A stretch of DNA of 25,615 nucleotides from a virus. Positions 1 through 8,364 of the stretch are shown piece after piece. Each line of letters starts with the position of its first letter. Within the stretch, counting starts at the first letter, position 1. Position numbers and translations under genes: made by a program. The notes beneath the pieces were generated by a model. It saw only the letters and a list, made by a program, of their open reading frames with translations, was not told the DNA's origin and searched no databases. The DNA lies in the IMG/VR virus record IMGVR_UViG_3300025674_000345, positions 1 to 25,615 of that record; one strand, given 5' to 3'.

Positions 1-51
1 CTTCTTCTTTGTAGTTTTCCTAGTTGATTTTCCTAATCCTACTTTAGCCAT
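1..51 (-). CDS. Partial CDS, N-terminus of a Lys/Thr-rich protein
   Basis: Only the first 17 codons are inside the window; the gene runs off the left edge. It begins with ATG at 51, reading MAKVGLGKSTRKTTKKK, and overlaps the last 8 bases of uvsX in an ATGGCTAA arrangement. The same arrangement joins the bS21 gene to its downstream neighbour near 24130, which supports it as a genuine coupled start. The visible part is strongly basic, as in small nucleic-acid-binding proteins, but no family can be named. In T4-like phages uvsX is often followed by replication genes such as the gp41 helicase, but nothing here identifies one. Confidence 0.5.
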   Translation of the reverse strand, partial: MAKVGLGKSTRKTTKKK

Positions 52-1180
52 CTTCTTCTACCTCATCTTCACTGTAAAATTCTTCTGGGGTTCCATCCCT
101 CTTGTCAAACTTAACAACTACCTCTTCTTCTAGTAATTCCAGTACCCTTTCTCGGAATTCTTCATCCTCTTCTAAGAGTTCTAGCCACTGCTTGCTCTGG
201 AACTTCTTTTCGGTGCCATCCTTATGGACTAGCGTAAACCAAGCACCGGAAGATTTTAGACTGTTTGAATTTTTTACTGCTTCAAACCAAGACTCTTTAT
301 CGAGAATTTTTACTTCGTCGCCTGCCCACTTAATCTTAAAATTACAATATCTCCCCTGTGTACCGAATCTTGACTTTTCAATCTTGGCCTTGACCTCGGT
401 TCCAATCCTAAATCCTTTGTCGTCGTAGATAAAAGAAGACTTTCCCTTTCTTGCGGTCAGCCACACTCTTAAAGAGTATGAATACGATAAAGCCTTCCCA
501 CCCGGAGTAAAGTAGGGTGTAGTTAGGGTCTCTGACGGACTTCTTGTAATATTAGTCTTTAATTGATTTAAAATCAGCAAGGTTGATTGAGTATTTGCCA
601 ATGGCTGAATCAGTTTAGACATTCCTTTCGATAAGATGCGAGGCTTTACCGCCATTGTTGACAATGGGTTAAAGTCAGACTCAATATCGGAAACTGATGG
701 CGTAAAAGCCAAACTGTCCCAAATGAAAAGCATCCTGCTTTCATTGTTTGCTAAAAGGTTCTCTATCGTCTCTAAGACAAATTCAACAGAACTAGCTTGA
801 ATATACAAGAGGTTGTCCAGATCGCAGCCGGCACTTTCTAGAAATTGTGGGTCAATAGCCGACTCTGAGTCGAAATAAATAACATCAATGCCTAGTTTTT
901 GTGCGCTGGCCGCTACTTGGCTAGCCATATATGACTTGCCAGTTGACTCTAGCCCTGCCAATTCGCTAATCTTTCCTACAGGAATTCCACCCCAATCTCC
1001 ACGCTTGATAATGCCATCAAGCCATTTTGATCCAGTAGGGATAAACTCCTTTACTTCTGTTGGATTTTCATCCTTTAGGCTAAAAGCCACATTTGTTCCT
1101 GCACTCTTATTAATAAGAGCTTTCATGTCTCCTATGCTTAATCTGCCGGGTGATTTATCTTTTTTGGCTCGCTTAGCCAT
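44..1180 (-). CDS. uvsX: UvsX/RecA-like recombinase
   Basis: RecA/UvsX-family strand-exchange ATPase for recombination-dependent replication and repair of phage DNA. Visible motifs: Walker A around residues 76-83 (G-L-E-S-T-G-K-S), the strand ending FDSESAID at 103-110 that carries the catalytic Glu (E106), and Walker B at about 150-155 (MLFIWD). The lines TPYFTPGGKAL and LRVWLTARKG fit the DNA-binding loop region and following strand of the RecA core. Length is 378 residues against about 390 for T4 UvsX. The tail is very acidic (Glu/Asp-rich after about residue 335), as in other RecA-type proteins. The start ATG at 1180 follows a perfect AAAGGAGG site. A strong hairpin separates it from gp32 upstream, so it probably also has its own transcript or read-through. 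Confidence 0.93.
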   Translation of the reverse strand: MAKRAKKDKSPGRLSIGDMKALINKSAGTNVAFSLKDENPTEVKEFIPTGSKWLDGIIKRGDWGGIPVGKISELAGLESTGKSYMASQVAASAQKLGIDVIYFDSESAIDPQFLESAGCDLDNLLYIQASSVEFVLETIENLLANNESRMLFIWDSLAFTPSVSDIESDFNPLSTMAVKPRILSKGMSKLIQPLANTQSTLLILNQLKTNITRSPSETLTTPYFTPGGKALSYSYSLRVWLTARKGKSSFIYDDKGFRIGTEVKAKIEKSRFGTQGRYCNFKIKWAGDEVKILDKESWFEAVKNSNSLKSSGAWFTLVHKDGTEKKFQSKQWLELLEEDEEFRERVLELLEEEVVVKFDKRDGTPEEFYSEDEVEEDG

Positions 1181-1189
1181 TATTCCTCC

Positions 1190-1233
1190 TTTGAAATAAG
1201 CAAAGGAAGGGGGGGCAACCCCCTTCCTTTGCT
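1190..1233 (-). terminator. Strong hairpin terminator after gene 32
   Basis: Bases 1199-1233 form a 15-bp inverted repeat (AGCAAAGGAAGGGGG and its complement) around a 5-base loop. It starts 13 bases past the gp32 stop and is followed on the minus strand by TTATTTC. The U-tract is short, so some read-through into uvsX is expected, and the uvsX Shine-Dalgarno lies immediately downstream. The plus-strand side is also T-rich (TTGTTTT), so it could act in both directions. A terminator after gene 32 is also known in T4. Confidence 0.8.
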
Positions 1234-1246
1234 TTGTTTTAGCGCT

Positions 1247-1981
1247 TTATTGAGCTAGTAACTCTTTAAACTTGCTTTCAACTGCATCCATGTTATTGGT
1301 TGCAGCGTAAGCAGTTGTCTGCTCCTTTTCCTCATCCGAAGTACCATTCAGGTAACTATCTAGTGCCTGTTGGACCTGCTCAGAAGTTTTAACGCTGAAG
1401 AGATTATCGTAATCAAACTCCTGCTCCATAAACTCCGCAGCCTTATCCGCATCTTCCATGAGAAGAGAAACTGACCGCTGTGGGTTAACATCTACCTCGG
1501 GGTAGAGCTTGCCCTGCTTTTTGCCATAGTTAAGGTTGAGGTCGGTACCGGTCTTAGGATCGGTGATGTCCCCATACTCCTTGTCCAAAATGAGGCTAAG
1601 CAGGCGTGTATACACGGTCTTGCTGTACGACCACAGCCTCACTCCCTGATCTTCCTCGCCTCTAACTACAACTGGCGAATAGAAACGCTGCTTGGCACGA
1701 ATAGTATTGGCCAACTTACGATCTTCCTCTGAACCGCTGTCGTACAGCTTAGAAACGAAATCGCACACAGGACAATGTGCTCCCTCTGTCTTTTTAGGGC
1801 AAAGGAAGCTCTGGTTACCTACTCCGTAATGGAACCAGAACTCTCGTAGAGGATCACCGTCCGGGTCTGGCACAATACGCACCGTTGAATCACCCTTTGG
1901 AATCTTCCAAAAATTGCTACTTCCGCCACCGTTGTTTACGGCGGCCATTTTCTTTTTCATTAGGTCTAAATTAATTCCCAT
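1247..1981 (-). CDS. 32: gp32-like single-stranded DNA-binding protein
   Basis: T4 gp32-family ssDNA-binding protein that coats single strands during replication and recombination and works with UvsX and the polymerase. The N-terminus is short and basic (K9-K11), followed by a Gly/Asn linker and an FWKIPKGDSTVRIVPDP strand typical of the family. A zinc site is visible: H51, C61, C70 and C73, matching the His-Cys-Cys-Cys order of T4 gp32. An aromatic-rich OB-fold core follows (KQRFYSPVVV, RLWSYSKTVYTRLLSLI). Length is 244 residues versus 301 in T4; the acidic C-terminal tail is reduced to a modest DEEKE patch and ends in a short amphipathic helix. The start ATG at 1981 has an AGGAG site. It lies 10 bases after the FtsZ-like gene, so the two are probably co-transcribed. 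Confidence 0.92.
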   Translation of the reverse strand: MGINLDLMKKKMAAVNNGGGSSNFWKIPKGDSTVRIVPDPDGDPLREFWFHYGVGNQSFLCPKKTEGAHCPVCDFVSKLYDSGSEEDRKLANTIRAKQRFYSPVVVRGEEDQGVRLWSYSKTVYTRLLSLILDKEYGDITDPKTGTDLNLNYGKKQGKLYPEVDVNPQRSVSLLMEDADKAAEFMEQEFDYDNLFSVKTSEQVQQALDSYLNGTSDEEKEQTTAYAATNNMDAVESKFKELLAQ

Positions 1982-1990
1982 TTCTTTCTC

Positions 1991-2812
1991 CTAAATGTTG
2001 GTATATTGTGGATAATTTGTGAACTTTTCAATTATCGTGTACATTTCTTGATTTTCTGTTTTTATGATTGAATATGTGCTTCTTGTTATGTCTGTTTCAT
2101 AGCTATGCTTCTCCGTCTCGATAGATGGTAACAGGGTTTCATCTTCCTGTAAAGTCTTCTCTGGGACCACACACAGTAGATTACACCCTCTTGGGTTTTT
2201 AAAGTCAAATGATTCAACAGGTTCTGATGACTCTGGTTGCTTTAAATCAATACTAAGAATCCATGCATATTCTGGAGGGTCTTCGTAGTAAGATATGATT
2301 TTTTCAGATGAAAGAAGCGCTCGGTATGCTGTATAGGACCAAACAATATACTTGTTTACTTTACTATACAGAGCTAAAACTGGCGCAGAGCCAACATGGT
2401 CTGTTATTTTTTGGCTATCATATAGGTAAAGTTTAAACTTAGCGCTTAAAGCAAAATGAGTCAAAACTCCAAAAATAACCTTTTCTTTCTTTTTAGCTGT
2501 TTCTGATAGGTTTTTTAAGAAAGGGCGAACGTATATCACAGAAATTTTCTTTTTAGATACCTTCTGCAAAACCCTCAAAGTAATAAACGTTGTATCTCCA
2601 GAGCCCGATAAAAAGACTATCACCTCCTTGGCTTTTGTCAAAGTTCTAGGTAATTTTACCTTAGATTCATACTCTTCTGGCGTGCTGAACCTTGGAATAA
2701 TGTAGCTAGCCTCTTTCTCGTCAAACGTAACAAGTTCAGAATTTGGATTATCTTCGTGAGCCAAGTTTGCTAATTGAGTGCCGGCTTTACCAATACCAAT
2801 AAAACATATCAT
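1991..2812 (-). CDS. Divergent FtsZ/tubulin-superfamily protein (candidate)
   Basis: 273 residues with the order of landmarks expected for an FtsZ-type GTPase fold. Residues 3-14 (CFIGIGKAGTQL) resemble the first glycine-rich loop (IGVGGGGxNA). SELVTFD at 25-31 resembles the second strand (FIAVNTD). VIVFLSGSGDTTF at 64-76 sits where the tubulin signature GGGTGTG lies. ISVIYVRPF at 90-98 matches the VGVVTRPF strand, and FKLYLYDSQKI at 126-136 matches LIVIPNDRL. The signature is degenerate and no NxDxxD catalytic T7 loop is visible, so GTP binding or hydrolysis may be altered or lost. Its ATG overlaps the polymerase stop by 4 bases (ATGA), and gp32 follows 10 bases later, placing it inside a replication gene set. 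A plain Rossmann nucleotide-binding protein is the main alternative. Assignment is from motif pattern only; the role is unknown. Confidence 0.6.
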   Translation of the reverse strand: MICFIGIGKAGTQLANLAHEDNPNSELVTFDEKEASYIIPRFSTPEEYESKVKLPRTLTKAKEVIVFLSGSGDTTFITLRVLQKVSKKKISVIYVRPFLKNLSETAKKKEKVIFGVLTHFALSAKFKLYLYDSQKITDHVGSAPVLALYSKVNKYIVWSYTAYRALLSSEKIISYYEDPPEYAWILSIDLKQPESSEPVESFDFKNPRGCNLLCVVPEKTLQEDETLLPSIETEKHSYETDITRSTYSIIKTENQEMYTIIEKFTNYPQYTNI

Positions 2813-3939
2813 AGCTTTTTTAGTGCTCCATAGTTCTTGCCGATACTAGCATTGACTTTATAATTCCCAAAAGGAGTTCTCCTGAACTCTTTGTATATTT
2901 TTGATATAAGGTGGGCGTCTTGATTTGAAAAATCAAGCACTAAAGAATCGTGCATTGTAAAATAAATTTTAGATTTATGGCCTTTTAATATCTTACTGAT
3001 TTCAGAGGCTCTAAGCAACAACATGTCTGACGTTGTCCCTTGTAGTAAATAGTTTAGTGCATGATATTTATCGCAATAAATGTGCCTGTTAGTGGGCGTA
3101 TGGAGCGATTTTCCATCAAAATACTCTTTTAGAATATCGTCCCGATTAAAGATTTTTTCTAGCTCCGGGTCCGATTTGTTACCGTCATAGAGCCATGAAA
3201 AAACACGGCGCTTAGCTTCGTCCCTTGTGGTACCGGTCGGAAACACATTCTCCATCAAAAACTCATGAATGTCTTTCTCTGGCTGGTCTATACCCATTAA
3301 AAACAAAAGGGTGCGAATCTCGGCTGCGTTATAGTCTAGCTCTATTAAAAAATCATTCTCGGGGACTATAGAAGGCCTGTATACCTTGTCAAGGCTTAAA
3401 ATTGGGAAACTAGACTGTTTAGTTGTGAGCCTTCCCGTTACAGACCTCCACATATCGTAAAGAATAAATCTCGGCTGCGCTCGAAGCTTTGTAAATTTAT
3501 CATACCGGCGGTGGAAGGCATTGACATTTTGCCATTCAACCTTCAATTTGTTACGCCCAACCTCCTGCACTAAGTCATATATTGCCGACATTTCATTGTA
3601 ATTCTTAGGAGGCTCTACGCTTTTTATTGTATATTCTGCTATGCTTTTAATAACATCGCAGTACTCGTTAACTACTGCGGCTGGAATCATGCTAATTTCT
3701 TCTTCACGAGATACGCTTATTCCAGCGTTCTTTAGACTATTAAAATGCGCTGATAGCCTTTTGTGCCCCTTAAAGTATCTGTCTTCGAGGTGTGGTGGGC
3801 AGATTTTTTGGAAATCATCTGATTTGCCAAGAATGCTTGCTTGTTTTAGAAGCTCTGGCAGATCTGAACACGAATAAGAACGACATAAACTATAGTAGTC
3901 TATCGCTGACGGGCGGCTGTTTTGACTCGTAGAGGTCAT
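2809..3939 (-). CDS. Family A DNA polymerase, polymerase domain only
   Basis: Replicative-type DNA polymerase of the Pol I family. TGRLTTKQSSFPIL (168-181) matches the TGRLSS motif; motif A is LDYNAAEIR at 201-209 with metal ligand D202. Motif B has the canonical spacing R239, K243, F247, Y251; LNYLLQGTTSDML (295-307) matches the NxxxQGTAAD helix; motif C is H330-D331-S332. The last position is normally Glu (HDE), so Ser is unusual. At 376 residues it has no 3'-5' exonuclease domain and little of the thumb, so proofreading must come from another protein if present. Most T4 relatives use family B gp43; a split polymerase is known from the distant T4 relative RM378 (recalled, not checked). The start at 3939 has a GGAAGG site and overlaps the upstream gene by 50 bases. 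Confidence 0.9.
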   Translation of the reverse strand: MTSTSQNSRPSAIDYYSLCRSYSCSDLPELLKQASILGKSDDFQKICPPHLEDRYFKGHKRLSAHFNSLKNAGISVSREEEISMIPAAVVNEYCDVIKSIAEYTIKSVEPPKNYNEMSAIYDLVQEVGRNKLKVEWQNVNAFHRRYDKFTKLRAQPRFILYDMWRSVTGRLTTKQSSFPILSLDKVYRPSIVPENDFLIELDYNAAEIRTLLFLMGIDQPEKDIHEFLMENVFPTGTTRDEAKRRVFSWLYDGNKSDPELEKIFNRDDILKEYFDGKSLHTPTNRHIYCDKYHALNYLLQGTTSDMLLLRASEISKILKGHKSKIYFTMHDSLVLDFSNQDAHLISKIYKEFRRTPFGNYKVNASIGKNYGALKKL

Positions 3940-5521
3940 TTAAAACACCTTCCGGCGGGTTCTGCACGCCGTACTTCAGTGAGACCACTATAGCAGGGTC
4001 TAAGTTGCCCGTCAAGCCAGAGGTATCCTCTGATAATATTTCGACCATGTGTCTTTTAATGTTGTCGATTTCAGAGGTTTGCACTAATGCTTCCAACTCT
4101 TTACTTGCTACGCTTTGTAATTTTAAAAATTTATCCAGTCTTTCTCGGATCTTGGCATTGTTTGCCAATCCTCGCTCGGATAGCTTAAGATCTCTGTACA
4201 GGGAGGTCGAATCTTTATTATATAAAGCCAACTCTAAGCGGCTGATGTCTTTGCCTAGCTCAGACTTTGCATAATAGTAGAACATCCCAAGAACAATGCT
4301 ATATGGGCTAGGATTTGCAGTTAAGTAAATGTCGTAAAACCTGCTGAATATATCGCTGCTTGTAGATATATCACCTAGGCCATTGAAAAACACTTCTTTA
4401 GCAAAGCTGCTGTAAGTTGGATACATTTCCGATGGTAAAAGAATCATATTGGAATTAGACTTTACTTGATAATACTCTTCTTGAATAGAGGATAACTTTA
4501 AATCAGTAAGACTTAAAGAGAACGCCAGTAGTTGCATTTGCGGAGTTCTTATATCAGCGTACAACCTCCAAGGATTATTTGGATCTATTTTAAATCCGTT
4601 CTTTTTCGCAGCATAAGCATACATAGGATACTTAGGGTCTCTAAGGAAGTCAAGCTTTTCTTTATCCGAGGATGGGTCTTCTGGTTCGTATATGTCAAAA
4701 GACAAGTAGGATCTGTATGTTATAGATGACTTATGCTTTAGAAACCCATCAAATGTTATTGGCTCGCTTATTTCATTTACATAGTTTAACAATTCCACCT
4801 CAAACCTTTTGTAATCGGCGTAAGCGACTTTATTGTTTCTGAATAGTCCTCCGTAAGACGATACTGGGTACCTTAACTTGTAATAAGACACAAAGCCATT
4901 ATATAGATCTTCTAAATATTTAAAATAGCTAATAAAAGGTTGATATTTGCTAGGTACCCCCCTCCTAGGGTGGGGGGCCTTTAAATATTTTCCGTAGTTG
5001 CCTAAGCTAGATATCGAGCGTCCTTTGGAGTTTTTAGCTCTAGAATTTCTAATCTTCCCCGCCTGACTATCTGTATAGGGGAAGAAGTCTTTCATGAAGT
5101 TGTTGAAGGCTGCTGCGACAAAGTCTAAAACCCATATTTCGGGAAGTTCTGGCAGCGGAACAGGGCTAAATTCAGGACTGTTGATGTTTTTCAGCTTAGA
5201 GAAGACAGGTAACAGGTAGCGACCATGTTTGGTTGTTTTGGTAAAAAAAGATTCATCTTTGTACCATGTATCTATTCGATTATCAAAAGCCTCTTCTTTC
5301 AAGCCTCTTGAATAGTTTAGGTCATTTACAAGATTTTTGTACCTGAGTCGTTGCTCATAGATATCTCTTGCCGATGAGTTGTTTGAGGCATTAGATACCT
5401 CTTCGAACTCTTCTTTGTACTCTTCTTCCAGTTTTACATGTGGCTCACGATTGTCTTTCGTTTTGATCTTAAAGAAAAATCGCTTAGCAGCTTCAATATT
5501 TTTTTCGGCAAAGTCTTCCAT
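3890..5521 (-). CDS. Conserved-looking hypothetical, probable tail/baseplate protein
   Basis: 543-residue protein that I do not recognise. It is rich in Tyr, Phe, Ser and Lys, has no signal peptide or membrane segment, and contains a hydrophobic helix-like stretch near residues 135-150 (DFVAAAFNNFMKDFF). The middle is aromatic-rich and probably globular; the C-terminal third looks helical and charged. Its ATG overlaps the stop of the 947-residue hub-region gene (TAATG), which suggests coupled translation and a related role in the virion or its assembly. It is the last gene before the replication genes and its 3' end overlaps the polymerase by 50 bases. A GC-rich hairpin lies inside it near 4952-4980. 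A structural role is inferred from position only. Confidence 0.7.
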   Translation of the reverse strand: MEDFAEKNIEAAKRFFFKIKTKDNREPHVKLEEEYKEEFEEVSNASNNSSARDIYEQRLRYKNLVNDLNYSRGLKEEAFDNRIDTWYKDESFFTKTTKHGRYLLPVFSKLKNINSPEFSPVPLPELPEIWVLDFVAAAFNNFMKDFFPYTDSQAGKIRNSRAKNSKGRSISSLGNYGKYLKAPHPRRGVPSKYQPFISYFKYLEDLYNGFVSYYKLRYPVSSYGGLFRNNKVAYADYKRFEVELLNYVNEISEPITFDGFLKHKSSITYRSYLSFDIYEPEDPSSDKEKLDFLRDPKYPMYAYAAKKNGFKIDPNNPWRLYADIRTPQMQLLAFSLSLTDLKLSSIQEEYYQVKSNSNMILLPSEMYPTYSSFAKEVFFNGLGDISTSSDIFSRFYDIYLTANPSPYSIVLGMFYYYAKSELGKDISRLELALYNKDSTSLYRDLKLSERGLANNAKIRERLDKFLKLQSVASKELEALVQTSEIDNIKRHMVEILSEDTSGLTGNLDPAIVVSLKYGVQNPPEGVLNDLYESKQPPVSDRLL

Positions 5522-8364
5522 TATTCTTTGGCCTTCTCGGTTTTATCTGCTACAGAGTCTTTTGCTGTCACTTCATAAACTTTAGATATATCTTTCATCG
5601 CTAAAACGTCAGCAACATAGTCCGCAAATGATATATTGATTCCTTTTTTGGAAATTGAACTCTTTTTTTCATTTTTGGACTGTACAGAGCTGTCCAATCC
5701 TTCCTTGACCGCCTTGGAAGATGCGTTCGGGGCAGTTTTCTTAGATTCGTTGATGGTGTCTTTTGCGAAAGTATAAGGGGCAAGGTTCATGCCTGCAACT
5801 TTTGTTTCATACCTACCAGACTCTATCTCGTCAACCATTTTATTGATTTGATAATATCCAATGACTCCAAGTTCGTCTCGTTCGGCGGCAACTTTAAATT
5901 GTCGTTCTGGCAAAACAAATATCCCAGAGTCTTCAAAGATATTATTGCCAATCAAGGTAATGTCTGCCGAGTATGTCATTTTTAGAATTGGATTTCCGTG
6001 ATCTTTTTGGTTTTCAAACAAAAGAGCTGAGCGCAACTTCGTCAGGTCGTTGTGGCTCAAAGAGGCATCAATGACCAAGCCTCTGTCCTCGTCTACAAAC
6101 AAGTGGATCATTCCATCTTTATGGTCTTCACGGCGGCGGTACGTTCTCTTCATTAGGTCTTTACCTATGAATATTGGCGATATTAACTCCTGTTTGGCCA
6201 ATGCTGCTTGTGGAATAGGCTTGAGGTGATAGAAGAAGAACGGTTCTTTAGTACTTCCCTTTTCTGGGTCGGCGTTAAATTCCTTAACTAGAGAGTAAAA
6301 AAGGTCGGCTGTGGGTGGAAAGCCGTTGCTGGCTTCTTTTTTTGCAGCATCATCCAGTCTTTTTTGCCACTCAGATAAACTAATAGTGTCATTTCCTACT
6401 TTTATTTTTTGCTTATAAAAGTGCTCGGGCACATATTTAGGCGTTTGAATAATATTGCCGTAGCTGATCTTGTCAACTCCTGTGGTGCTATTCAAGTAAA
6501 TGCATTCAGGCACTAAATCAGTCATAATCGAGGCCATGAAATTTCCATACGAGATGTCATGATTTCCTTTCACGAAAATCGTTTCGTATAGCCATCTCTG
6601 GAAAGTGCCGGTCTCTACCAGAATGTCGCCTATATTCGCCCAGAATTCCTGTCCAAAACAGCTTACAACAGTGTTGCCAAGTAGGATCGGGGGGGGCTGG
6701 AAGCATGACCCTTGGTATAACTCATACAGTGCTGAAATAAGTGCTTTTAATGGAAAAAAGCTGTAATGTCCAATACCACTAAGAGGGTGCTTGGCTCCTC
6801 CGGGTGTGAACAGCAATGCTTTCACTACTCCGTCAACTGCAACTTCTATATCTTTTGGTGATTTTTTGCCATCGACAGATTTTAATATTTTATCTCCAAT
6901 CTTTCCTTGCTTAATTAAATCTTTAGCTTTTGGCACTCCATCTTCTGTGTAGACGAAGCGGTCTTTTTTTAAATCAGCAGAAGGCTTTGTCTTGAGGTCT
7001 AGGTCAACTTTTCCTAGGAGCAAATTTACGCCGGGGAACTTAAGCTCTTTTGTAATCTCGTTGAGATATTTTTTTCTTTTCCGGCCTCGAACAACTTCTT
7101 TTTTTAGTTGCGTATCGGAAGACTTATAGATCAAGTAAAATAAATTTTCATCTCTTGAAATTTTTCTCAATAAAACATCTTGATAGTAAATCGCCAATTC
7201 TTCTTTGGCCTTAACATATGTTGTATTAAGTTTTTTAATCTTAGCTTCTTGATCTTTTGTTGTATCCTTTTCACCCCCTGAAAGGGCAATGTCTAAGGCT
7301 TTCCGGCTAGAAGTTAATTCTTTTAGCTTTCTATCTAGTACTGTCTCTTCTTTGCAGATTTCTTTTACTACTTTTTTGCTTGATCCCCTGATCACCCCAA
7401 CATCCCTATTATCATCATCACGGGCATACTCAGGATATGCAGTGTAATCAACACTAAGCCTCAAGAGACCATCTTGATCAAGAGCGATGTTGTGGCGAAA
7501 ATAGTTCATCCTTAATACTTTCTTTTCTTCTTTTAAGAATTTATAGACAAAAGCCTTTTGTGATGGCTTTAGAAGTTCAGAAAAGGTTGACGCTCCCGAT
7601 CCTATTGCGTCACCTGACCAACCATACTCAATATAAAGTTGTTCAAAGTATTTAAATTCTGGGCGTGCGGCGGATATCTTGCCACCAGTGTGCTTAAAGC
7701 AATTGCTTGAATCTTTGGGTTTCGGGCCGGGATTTAGGTTGTTGCGTATTAAATCTAAATAACTAACATCCCCGCTATCTCCAAATTCCTTTGGAAGTCC
7801 CGAGGTCAACATATCAAAGTCAGAAAAGATAAAGTCAATGGATATTTTATAATCGTTTACTACTCCAAATCGTTTCAGGTTTTTTTCCACCCTAACTCTT
7901 TCGATATTGGCAAATGAGTTAAGCCGACGGCCTGTCGCTTCATAGAAGTTCGTATTCGCATAATTTGAAAAGATCATATCCTCTTCATTCCATTTCAAAG
8001 AATTAACAGGCTTATACTTTTTAAAAATTCTGATGTACGGCACCAACGCCGAAATTTGGGCGGGGGTTAGGCTAGTTAAAAATTCAATATAGGCCCTCTC
8101 TATGTCAAAAATGCTAGCTTCTGTTTTTGCCTTTGAAGACCTTGTCCTGCGGGCGGTTCTCATCTCATGCTCAAAACGATTCCCAAACCATGCTGGAATA
8201 CTCATTATAGATTCATTATATTTTCCGCTGTAAAGGTAATCAAACAGTGAGACCCCGCCAACGCCTTTAAAGTTGGGATTATATACCTGAGATAAAAGTA
8301 TATCGGTCAAAAACCCTTGAGGATTTAAGTTCCTAGGTAGAAAAACCTTGGGGTTTTTAGCCAT
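5521..8364 (-). CDS. Large baseplate hub-region structural protein (putative)
   Basis: 947 residues, sitting directly after the LysM wedge gene in the baseplate cluster and joined to it by a TAATG overlap. The segment near 101-116 (PAQISALVPYIRIFKK) followed by ISIDFIFSDFDML (about 174-186) looks like the N-terminal part of large hub-associated proteins of T4-like marine phages. A charged, probably coiled-coil stretch spans about 329-393. A central segment (about 515-600) with GHYSFFPLKALISALYELY and PPPILLGNTV may be a folded domain. A Ser/Lys-rich linker (about 860-905) precedes a short C-terminal domain. No lysozyme catalytic motif is apparent. It may fill a gp27/gp5-like or spike-support position, but that is inferred from context. 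Confidence 0.72.
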   Translation of the reverse strand: MAKNPKVFLPRNLNPQGFLTDILLSQVYNPNFKGVGGVSLFDYLYSGKYNESIMSIPAWFGNRFEHEMRTARRTRSSKAKTEASIFDIERAYIEFLTSLTPAQISALVPYIRIFKKYKPVNSLKWNEEDMIFSNYANTNFYEATGRRLNSFANIERVRVEKNLKRFGVVNDYKISIDFIFSDFDMLTSGLPKEFGDSGDVSYLDLIRNNLNPGPKPKDSSNCFKHTGGKISAARPEFKYFEQLYIEYGWSGDAIGSGASTFSELLKPSQKAFVYKFLKEEKKVLRMNYFRHNIALDQDGLLRLSVDYTAYPEYARDDDNRDVGVIRGSSKKVVKEICKEETVLDRKLKELTSSRKALDIALSGGEKDTTKDQEAKIKKLNTTYVKAKEELAIYYQDVLLRKISRDENLFYLIYKSSDTQLKKEVVRGRKRKKYLNEITKELKFPGVNLLLGKVDLDLKTKPSADLKKDRFVYTEDGVPKAKDLIKQGKIGDKILKSVDGKKSPKDIEVAVDGVVKALLFTPGGAKHPLSGIGHYSFFPLKALISALYELYQGSCFQPPPILLGNTVVSCFGQEFWANIGDILVETGTFQRWLYETIFVKGNHDISYGNFMASIMTDLVPECIYLNSTTGVDKISYGNIIQTPKYVPEHFYKQKIKVGNDTISLSEWQKRLDDAAKKEASNGFPPTADLFYSLVKEFNADPEKGSTKEPFFFYHLKPIPQAALAKQELISPIFIGKDLMKRTYRRREDHKDGMIHLFVDEDRGLVIDASLSHNDLTKLRSALLFENQKDHGNPILKMTYSADITLIGNNIFEDSGIFVLPERQFKVAAERDELGVIGYYQINKMVDEIESGRYETKVAGMNLAPYTFAKDTINESKKTAPNASSKAVKEGLDSSVQSKNEKKSSISKKGINISFADYVADVLAMKDISKVYEVTAKDSVADKTEKAKE

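Noticed and set aside
102-428. Plus-strand ORF of 108 codons, Ser-rich
   Set aside because: Lies antisense to uvsX, has biased Ser-rich composition typical of reading opposite to Glu/Lys-rich codons, and no supporting signals.
5601-5783. Minus-strand 60-codon ORF within the 947-residue gene
   Set aside because: Alternate frame of a well-supported long gene, with no sign of independent translation.
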